A stretch of 64,000 bases of DNA from Candidatus Nitrotoga sp. LAW (GTDB lineage Bacteria > Pseudomonadota > Gammaproteobacteria > Burkholderiales > Gallionellaceae): contig QFXI01000009.1 in NCBI GenBank assembly GCA_003402315.1, forward strand, positions 186,001 to 250,000, given 5' to 3'. Numbering within the stretch: the stretch's first letter is position 1; every line of letters begins with the position of its first letter. Position numbers and translations under genes: made by a program. The notes under the pieces were generated by a model. It did no database searches. It was not told the DNA's origin and worked only from the letters and a program-made list of their open reading frames with translations. Below are positions 57,945 through 64,000 of this stretch, one piece after another.

Positions 57945-58841
57945 CTAGGAGTCATTTTTAGATGTGAGCACCCGTAATGCTGCGGGGATGCCACTCTTGT
58001 CCTGACCGACATAAAGTGTGACATGCGGATAAGGAATCTCTATGCCTCGAGCATCAAACGCCGCCTTTAATCGACGCAAAAATTCGCGGCGCACCCCCCA
58101 CTGTTCAAGCGGGATTACTTTAAAACGGCAACGTAGCACTACCGCTGAATCCCCCCAATCCTGAACACCGGCAATATCAATGTCCTCGACCATCTTGGCT
58201 GCATACTCCGCCGAGGCTCGCATTTCCGAACCTACTTTCCGCATGACATCGAAGGCTTCATCAATGCTTTCCCGGTAAGCAATATTCACATCAATTACCG
58301 CATATGCGTAGCCTCGTGATTTGTTGGTAACAGTAGTAATCAGTCCATTGGGAATAAAATGGACACTGCCTTCAAAGTCGCGCAGAAGAATATAGCGGAG
58401 CGTAACCTTTTCCACTACACCAGTCTTACTGCTTACTTCGACAACATCACCTTCGTGGATCTGATTTTCCAGTAGAATGAAAAAACCGTTAAAGTAATCC
58501 TTGATCAGACTTTGCGCGCCAAAACCAACAGCAATACCGGCTACGCCAGCGGCACCGAGAATAGGAGCGATAGACACGCCCAATTCGCTTAAGATCATCA
58601 TACCGGCGATCAGGGTAATCAATGAGCTGATCACATAACGAGATACATGTGCCAACGTATCAATGCGACGAATGTTTTCAGCCGTAGTGGCCCGCACCCC
58701 GATATGGACACGAAATGTTTGAATCAACTTACGACTTATTCTAAGTAATAGCCAAGCAAACAGAAGAATTACGGCTACGTGGATCAGCGCGGCTGCGATA
58801 GGCGGAACGTCGCGCACGTAGGCAAGGTCAAAAACATTCAT
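57945..58841 (-). CDS. MscS-family mechanosensitive ion channel
   Basis: The 298-residue protein has three hydrophobic segments (about 13-35, 66-90 and 92-112). The pore helix follows, AAGVAGIAVGFGAQSLIKDYFNGFF, then the cytoplasmic beta domain with EGDVVEVSSKTGVVEKVTLRY. It fits a small-conductance channel that releases osmolytes on swelling. The nearby OsmB-like gene fits an osmotic stress theme. Confidence 0.94.
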   Translation of the reverse strand: MNVFDLAYVRDVPPIAAALIHVAVILLFAWLLLRISRKLIQTFRVHIGVRATTAENIRRIDTLAHVSRYVISSLITLIAGMMILSELGVSIAPILGAAGVAGIAVGFGAQSLIKDYFNGFFILLENQIHEGDVVEVSSKTGVVEKVTLRYILLRDFEGSVHFIPNGLITTVTNKSRGYAYAVIDVNIAYRESIDEAFDVMRKVGSEMRASAEYAAKMVEDIDIAGVQDWGDSAVVLRCRFKVIPLEQWGVRREFLRRLKAAFDARGIEIPYPHVTLYVGQDKSGIPAALRVLTSKNDS

Positions 58842-59011
58842 GCTCTTTATCTTTATTTTTACTGCAATTATTTTGCTTTAAATCGTATCTTCGCCATGCC
58901 AGATAACTCATCTAAAGACGCTCCTGTAATTGGTGTACTAAAAAATAGTTAAATATATTGTCGAACCGCGCTTTTTATTGATGGCTGTACTTAAAATTAA
59001 TTTATCAGATA

Positions 59012-59767
59012 TCACTCGCCCACTAACTCTGCGCGAATCAAACGAAGTAGTAGATCGTCAAAAGTGTAAAAGCCGATATCGCAAGTTATCAATTGGGATA
59101 GTGCAAAGACCACACCTGTGCCAAATGCCTCACGTCTAATTGATGAATGAACAAGGCGAACAGTCTGGTGGGGAAAACCAAAAATCACTTCATGATGGCC
59201 GACAATCCCACCTAGCCTTAGCGAAGTGATATGTTCATCGTCAATACATAATGTTTCCGCGATCTTGCGGGCCGTACCTGAAATTTCGGGTTTCTCTTTG
59301 AAATGCTGTTCAAGAACCTCTACGTCAGCGAAAGGCGCAATCTTACGCAAGAGATTGGCCGCGACAAGAAGAAAATTAATGCCCAGGGTGATGTTAGGGG
59401 AGCACATTACGCGAATATCGCGTCCCAAACTATGCACATAATTCAATTCACTTTCCGAATAAGCCGATATCGCAGTGACCAGCATAATGCGCCGGTTCCG
59501 AATAACCTCACCATAAAGATGCACAGTCTCACTGGACGAGAAATCGACTAATGCATCAACAGGATGCTGATCAAACAATGATTCAAACGAGATTTGTTCA
59601 GTTCCAATAATTGGAACCGCAGCATTCAGTTGAAATTGAGAATCAACACTAATAGAACGACGAACAATCCAACACAACTCAAAACGTGGGTCTTCAGTTA
59701 TTACAGTGGCCACTGCTTTGCCTGCCTTACCATAGCCGATAAGGCCGACACGAATTTTTTGGTTCAA
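59012..59767 (-). CDS. Divergent DapB-like (dihydrodipicolinate reductase family) oxidoreductase
   Basis: The 251-residue protein has a Rossmann start (VGLIGYGKAGKAV) and aligns with DapB in CSPNITLGINFLLVAANLL and ISGTARKIAE, and in LGGIVGHHEVIFG. In canonical DapB the catalytic loop has HH and K; here it reads EQHFKEK, so the second histidine is Phe156, while H155 and K159 remain, and the loop is one residue short. The normal dapB is at 1952-2758. This copy probably acts on another substrate. It stands alone. Confidence 0.8.
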   Translation of the reverse strand: MNQKIRVGLIGYGKAGKAVATVITEDPRFELCWIVRRSISVDSQFQLNAAVPIIGTEQISFESLFDQHPVDALVDFSSSETVHLYGEVIRNRRIMLVTAISAYSESELNYVHSLGRDIRVMCSPNITLGINFLLVAANLLRKIAPFADVEVLEQHFKEKPEISGTARKIAETLCIDDEHITSLRLGGIVGHHEVIFGFPHQTVRLVHSSIRREAFGTGVVFALSQLITCDIGFYTFDDLLLRLIRAELVGE

Positions 59768-60177
59768 AACAAACCCCCTTTAAGATACCTGTTAACCCTC
59801 TACTGGTGGCGAAACACACATAGACTTTGGTTGGACATAAGATGACAATGTCCGGTTCAATTCACGGCATCAAAAGTTATCGTTAAATCAGCAGCACAGA
59901 TTGACTTGGGTGCTTCAAGCAACAATCTTTGGTTAGCTTGTGTCGATTTTTCCAATATTCTGTGTCATATTGAAAAGCTGGCGCTCCACTTCAAGCAACT
60001 AACAATAAAAATATAGAGAGGTTTAAATACTGAATATACGCAATCATCTATGGCCAAATCCTATGAGAAGGCATCAACCCGTTCAGATTTTTTGAGTTGC
60101 CCTGCATGGCTAGCTTACTGTCGCTTACAGAGCGACAATTACGGGGCTGAGACACACAAAACCAACTAGAGTATTAG
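59768..60177. other. Gene-free gap upstream of the DapB-like gene
   Basis: In 410 bp I see no supported gene. A 39-codon plus-strand frame (60050-60169) lacks a ribosome binding site and similarity. A 7-bp hairpin, TGTCGCT-tacag-AGCGACA, lies near 60119-60137 and could serve as a weak panD terminator, but no T-run follows. Confidence 0.4.
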
Positions 60178-60558
60178 CTAAGCTGCCTGCACTGAAATTT
60201 CATCGCGCTGAGCAATAATACGGTTGCGCCCATCCACATACACCAGTTGGGGATGAAATTTCTGCAACTCCAGTTCGGTATACATTGCGTAAGTTGCGAT
60301 GATTAGAATGTCGCCTGGATTGGCCTTATGCGCCGCGGCGCCATTCACGGAGATGACGCCGGAGCCGCGTTGTGCGCGGATGGCATAAGTGGTGAAACGC
60401 TCACCATTAGTGACGTTATATATATCGATCTGCTGGTATTCACGGATATCAGCGGCATCCAATAAATCCTCATCGATCGCACACGAGCCTTCATAATGCA
60501 ATTCCGAATGCGTCACATGCACTCGATGCAATTTGGCTTTGAGCATAGTTCTTTGCAT
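60178..60558 (-). CDS. panD: Aspartate 1-decarboxylase precursor
   Basis: PanD makes beta-alanine for pantothenate, after self-cleavage to a pyruvoyl enzyme. The 126-residue precursor has the cleavage site in YEGSCAID (G24-S25), the N-terminal [13 protein letters not shown] and a conserved [15 protein letters not shown]. It lies near panC and panB but is separated by about 200 bp that hold a repeat trace. Confidence 0.97.
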   Translation of the reverse strand: MQRTMLKAKLHRVHVTHSELHYEGSCAIDEDLLDAADIREYQQIDIYNVTNGERFTTYAIRAQRGSGVISVNGAAAHKANPGDILIIATYAMYTELELQKFHPQLVYVDGRNRIIAQRDEISVQAA

Positions 60559-60603
60559 TGCGTTACCCCCTACGGGAGAACAAGGGCAGGCATTATACTA
60601 AGG

Positions 60604-60630
60604 ACGCATCTATAAATCCAAATTTCGCCC
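60604..60630. repeat. Degenerate copy of the dispersed repeat end
   Basis: The bases beginning ACGCATCTATAAATCCAAA match the 27-base end at 51477-51503 at about 21 positions, including the closing TTCGCCC. It is short, so chance cannot be excluded. Confidence 0.3.
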
Positions 60631-60766
60631 CAGTACTATATCACCAAGCAAGTTTTTAATTTATGTACCACATCATGCGTTGCGCTTAAGTTTCTTACGT
60701 ACCTTCATTTAAAAAATACTTTATTTGCCTTCAGCTCGCCTTGTATTTATATAAACGACATCTAAA

Positions 60767-61603
60767 TTACCCATCTCTCAAGACCTCCAGATTATCTATA
60801 AGTCGAGTCTTTCCCAACCAAGCCGCAGCCAATATGACCAGATTACACTCATATGCGGTAGGCTCAGCCAAGTTGGCTTGGCTGCGTATCGTCACATAGT
60901 CGACCTGCCAACCGCGCGCGCTAAGCACTTCCATAGCTTGCCGTTCCAACTTAAAGAAATTCGTTGCACCATCCATAATAGCCAGACGAATCCCAACAAG
61001 ATTTTGGTAGAGAAAAACTGCTTCCGCTCGCTCCGCAAGATTCAAATACTGGTTGCGCGAACTCAACGCCAGACCATCCGATGCACGCACAGTTTCACCG
61101 CCGATAATCTCTACTGGCAGATTTAATTGTGCTGCCATTTGGCGCATTAAATACAACTGTTGATAATCCTTCTTGCCAAACACCGCGATACGCGGCTGCA
61201 CAATATTGAACAGCTTCAACACTACCGTCGCCGCACCACGAAAATGACCGGGGCGGAAAGCACCGCATAACTCATTGGCGACGGGCGGTAATTCCACTGT
61301 TACTCGCTGCGGCTGCGGATATAAATCACGCTCGCTCGGCGCAAATACCATATCCACCCCGCACTGTTCCAACATTTTGCAATCTTGCTCGAGTGTTCGC
61401 GGGTATTTGGAATAATCCTCGTTTACGCCAAACTGTAGCGGATTGACAAATATGCTTACCACCACAAACTGGCCATGCTGGCGCGCAATCTGCACCAGAT
61501 CAAGGTGCCCTTGGTGCAGATTGCCCATGGTCGGCACAAAGGCGATGCCAGTTACACCTCGCAAATGTGCGCGTAGTTCGGCAATGGTGTGAGTCACTAG
61601 CAT
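60767..61603 (-). CDS. panC: Pantothenate synthetase
   Basis: PanC joins pantoate and beta-alanine with ATP. The 278-residue protein has [15 protein letters not shown], the ATP-site HxGH-type histidines, FVNPLQFG and the [17 protein letters not shown] block. I start at the ATG at 61603, with AAGGGG upstream. It follows panB by 27 bp. Confidence 0.97.
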   Translation of the reverse strand: MLVTHTIAELRAHLRGVTGIAFVPTMGNLHQGHLDLVQIARQHGQFVVVSIFVNPLQFGVNEDYSKYPRTLEQDCKMLEQCGVDMVFAPSERDLYPQPQRVTVELPPVANELCGAFRPGHFRGAATVVLKLFNIVQPRIAVFGKKDYQQLYLMRQMAAQLNLPVEIIGGETVRASDGLALSSRNQYLNLAERAEAVFLYQNLVGIRLAIMDGATNFFKLERQAMEVLSARGWQVDYVTIRSQANLAEPTAYECNLVILAAAWLGKTRLIDNLEVLRDG

Positions 61604-61630
61604 CAATACCCCTTACAAATTGTTTCCTCT

Positions 61631-62425
61631 TCAGAAGCTGTGTTCCGCGCCAGGAAAGGCGCCTGATTTCACCTCAATCACAAAACGCTTCACCCCATCG
61701 GCAATGCCTTCCGCACCCTGCATATAGCTCTTCACAAAGCGTGCTTTTTTGCCTGGGTAAATATCCAACATATCGTGCAACACCAGCACTTGGCCGGAAC
61801 AAGCCGCGCCTGCGCCTATGCCTATGGTAGGAATAGAAACATTGGCGGTAATTTCTGCGGCCAGCAGCGCTGGCATAGCTTCCAACACCACCAGTCCAGT
61901 CCCGGCCTGCTCGATTATTACTGCATCTTGCAACAGACGCTGCGCGTCGGCGTCATTCTTACCTTGCACACGGTAACCGCCGATTTGGTGCACCGACTGC
62001 GGCGTAAGCCCGATATGGGCACACACTGGAATGCCACGCCCGGTGAGAAAAGAAATAGTCTCGGCCATCGCCGACCCGCCTTCGAGTTTGATCATTTGTG
62101 CGCCCGCTGCCATCAGGCGCGCGGCATTTTCAAATGTTTTTTCCGGACTGACCTGAAAGGTGCCGAACGGCATATCCGTGATTATGAATGCCTGCTTCGA
62201 CCCACGCGCTACGCAAGCTGTGTGGTAAACCATCTCATCCAAGGTCACCGGCAGGGTAGTTTCATGTCCTTGCAATACCATGCCGAGCGAATCGCCCACC
62301 AGCAGCACGTCCACACCTCCTGCTTCAAGCAACGCCGCAAAGCTGGCGTCATAACAAGTCAACACAGCGATTTTTTCGCCTTTGTCGCGTAATGCCTGCA
62401 ATGACGTTAATGTCGTTCGCATCAT
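61631..62425 (-). CDS. panB: 3-methyl-2-oxobutanoate hydroxymethyltransferase
   Basis: PanB makes ketopantoate from ketoisovalerate and methylene-tetrahydrofolate. The 264-residue protein has [36 protein letters not shown] and [18 protein letters not shown]. The start ATG overlaps the stop of the kinase gene (ATGATG), with GAGGAG just upstream; the second ATG at 62422 has better spacing. Confidence 0.97.
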   Translation of the reverse strand: MMRTTLTSLQALRDKGEKIAVLTCYDASFAALLEAGGVDVLLVGDSLGMVLQGHETTLPVTLDEMVYHTACVARGSKQAFIITDMPFGTFQVSPEKTFENAARLMAAGAQMIKLEGGSAMAETISFLTGRGIPVCAHIGLTPQSVHQIGGYRVQGKNDADAQRLLQDAVIIEQAGTGLVVLEAMPALLAAEITANVSIPTIGIGAGAACSGQVLVLHDMLDIYPGKKARFVKSYMQGAEGIADGVKRFVIEVKSGAFPGAEHSF

Positions 62426-63063
62426 GCTCCTCTACTAAAGAATTCACGCGGCCCGCGCATCCCCTTGATACGCTGTAACAACAAAGCGAAATCCTCATCG
62501 CTATCCACAAAATTCAAATTCTCACTGTTCACGATAAATACTGGCGCCGTGTCGTAATGATAAAAGAAATCGCTATAAGCCTGCGCCAGGCTCTCCAAGT
62601 AGGAATCAGCAATCTGCCGCTCATAAGGGTTGGCACGCCTGTGCACACGTTCGACAAGAACTTCCGGCGAAGCTTGCAGGTAAATGACCAAGTCCGGTGT
62701 AGGCGCTTGCGGTGCCAAGTTGCGGTAGATGTTCTGGTATAGCGCAAATTCATCATCACTAAGATTCAAGCGGGCAAATAGCACATCCTTGTCGAATAAA
62801 TAATCCGCCACGGTACTGGCGCGGAATAAATCCATCTGCGCTAAATCACGTACCTCATTAATACGTTGAAACAAAAAAAACAATTGAGTAGACAACGCGT
62901 GACGTGCAGGATTTTCATAAAATCGTGCCAAAAAAGGATTTTCCTCGGGTTTTTCCAGCAGCGTAGTCGCTTCAAAATGTTTGGCAAGGCGACAGGCTAG
63001 ACTGGTCTTGCCCACCCCGATCGGTCCCTCGACCACTACGTAACGGTACTTATCAAACAACAT
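62422..63063 (-). CDS. Deoxynucleoside kinase (deoxyguanosine/deoxyadenosine type)
   Basis: The 213-residue protein has the P-loop [13 protein letters not shown] (about 11-23) and [14 protein letters not shown]. The LID-side block is [19 protein letters not shown]. It belongs to the dNK/TK2-like family that phosphorylates purine deoxynucleosides. It lies between folK (11-bp overlap) and panB (4-bp overlap), the usual betaproteobacterial pan order. Confidence 0.9.
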   Translation of the reverse strand: MLFDKYRYVVVEGPIGVGKTSLACRLAKHFEATTLLEKPEENPFLARFYENPARHALSTQLFFLFQRINEVRDLAQMDLFRASTVADYLFDKDVLFARLNLSDDEFALYQNIYRNLAPQAPTPDLVIYLQASPEVLVERVHRRANPYERQIADSYLESLAQAYSDFFYHYDTAPVFIVNSENLNFVDSDEDFALLLQRIKGMRGPREFFSRGA

Positions 63064-63550
63064 CTACAATCCGTTCCAATTGCTGTTGTTGACAACCTAA
63101 TAATGCTTCTGCCACCGCACCCACGCCAGGAATAACACAATCCGGTGCGATTTCCAGCAAGGGACGCAATACGAATGCACGCAAGTGCATCTGCGGATGA
63201 GGAATAGTCAGGCTATGCTCATGGTGACGCAAGTCATCATATAACAGCACATCCAAATCCAGTGTTCGCGGTGCGTTACGAAATTCCCGCGTGCGGCCAC
63301 ACTCGCGTTCCAGTCCAAGAAGCGCGTCCAGCAGGGCGCGCGGACTCAATGTCGTTTCCAATTGCGCTACCGCATTTATGAAATCTGGCTGTTCGATATA
63401 ACCTATTGGCGCACTACGGTAGAACGAAGAGCTCGCCAATACTCGGGTATGTGGCAAACTGGCTAACGCCCGCAAAGCATATGATACCTGTTCGCACGGG
63501 TCGTCCAAGTTACTGCCCAAGCCAATGAAAGCCGTATGCTTGGAATTCAT
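63053..63550 (-). CDS. folK: 2-amino-4-hydroxy-6-hydroxymethyldihydropteridine pyrophosphokinase
   Basis: FolK transfers pyrophosphate to the pterin in folate synthesis. The 165-residue protein has FIGLGSNLDDP, the FINAVAQLETTLSP block, ECGRTREFRNAPRTLDLDVLLYDD and PHPQMHLRAFVLRPL. Its end overlaps the kinase gene. Confidence 0.97.
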   Translation of the reverse strand: MNSKHTAFIGLGSNLDDPCEQVSYALRALASLPHTRVLASSSFYRSAPIGYIEQPDFINAVAQLETTLSPRALLDALLGLERECGRTREFRNAPRTLDLDVLLYDDLRHHEHSLTIPHPQMHLRAFVLRPLLEIAPDCVIPGVGAVAEALLGCQQQQLERIVDVV

Positions 63551-63687
63551 TTTTAAATATGCCTTATACGATTTCAGCAGGATATGTGCAGTAAGCGATA
63601 TTTATCGCATTTTAACGGAAGTTAGCAGGCAAAATTTCGTGTATCGCTTATTTTCCCATCCGTAAATACAGGTTTCCTTGGTACCCA

Positions 63688-64000
63688 TCATTTAATAGGC
63701 AGTTCCGCCTGTACCGTCGTGCCCGATTTCTTGCGGCGACGGCGCTTCTTGACCACTTCGTCAGGCAATAGCATTTCAGCACGGCGTTCGTCCTTGGCAT
63801 CCTGAAACTCATCCCACCACAAACCCAGTTGCGAATCCACCTCGCCACTTTCACAGCGCAGTAGCAAAAAATCATAAGCGGCGCGAAAATGTGGCTGAGA
63901 TAACAAGCGAAATGGCCGCTGCCCACCGCGCTGCCCAAAACGAGGTTGTAATAACCACAGATCCTTCATGACCGCATCATAACGGCGCGGGATGGCGAGC
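63688..64000 (-). CDS. pcnB: Poly(A) polymerase I, partial (C-terminal end)
   Basis: Only the last about 100 codons are inside the window; the frame continues beyond the right edge. The reading IPRRYDAVMKDLW, then LQPRF and FRAAYDFLLLRCESGEV, is the PcnB C-terminal domain. The tail is basic (VKKRRRRKKSG), as usual for RNA binding. pcnB-folK is the standard order. Confidence 0.85.
   Translation of the reverse strand, partial: LAIPRRYDAVMKDLWLLQPRFGQRGGQRPFRLLSQPHFRAAYDFLLLRCESGEVDSQLGLWWDEFQDAKDERRAEMLLPDEVVKKRRRRKKSGTTVQAELPIK

Noticed and set aside
60050-60169. 39-codon plus-strand open frame beside panD
   Set aside because: No clear ribosome binding site and no similarity; length is within chance expectation.

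Overview
The window is a 64 kb, roughly 48-50% G+C chromosomal segment of a Gram-negative chemolithoautotroph, almost certainly a betaproteobacterium of the Nitrosomonadales and plausibly Gallionellaceae (Gallionella/Sideroxydans/Nitrotoga type). This placement rests on gene order (nadK-recN-bamE-dapB-carA, orn-M48-cytochrome-phhB-rsgA, ftsK-lolA-rarA-serS, map-glnD, panBC-dgk-folK-pcnB) and on a bicarbonate-uptake (DAB) cluster with a carbonic anhydrase. Genus is not proven; no rRNA lies in the window.

Layout. 1-5.8 kb: carA (cut by the window edge), a DUF4202 gene, dapB, bamE, recN and nadK, all on the minus strand. 6.1-7.8 kb: a secreted PEGA-SUMF1 protein and a HicA remnant lie between nadK and divergent hrcA-hemH. 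10.4-15.1 kb: orn, then an M48 protease, cytochrome c, phhB, rsgA and a CobD/CbiB-like gene. 15.2-17.9 kb: a decayed accessory patch with a transposase remnant, a frameshifted secreted DUF5648 protein and a subtilase with a broken 5' end. 17.9-25.1 kb: assimilatory sulfate reduction (cysI, DUF934, APS-type cysH, cysD, cysN), a TauE/SafE transporter and divergent cysB. 25.2-30.8 kb: an orphan Mrr N-domain gene, tRNA-Ser(CGA), mltF, a helical unknown, serS and rarA.

30.9-41.2 kb is the most interesting part. It is a compact minus-strand operon encoding DabA (with conserved zinc-site residues), one NuoL-like and three NuoM-like proton-channel proteins, with a beta-carbonic anhydrase transcribed divergently. 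The block sits between lolA and rarA, which are neighbours in many relatives, so it looks like an inserted carbon-concentrating island. One NuoM-like subunit has changed most of the charged residues expected for proton translocation.

41.2-64 kb: lolA, ftsK, bioD, a CsgG-like lipoprotein, an unknown membrane protein, typA, a DEAD-box helicase with a long structured leader, map, glnD, a cluster of small glycine-zipper/lipoprotein/DUF883/M48/MscS envelope genes, a divergent second DapB homologue, panD, and the panC-panB-deoxynucleoside kinase-folK-pcnB run. Several non-coding repeats and hairpins are present: a 203-bp element with 26-bp inverted ends, a second repeat family with traces at three loci, and four intrinsic terminators.
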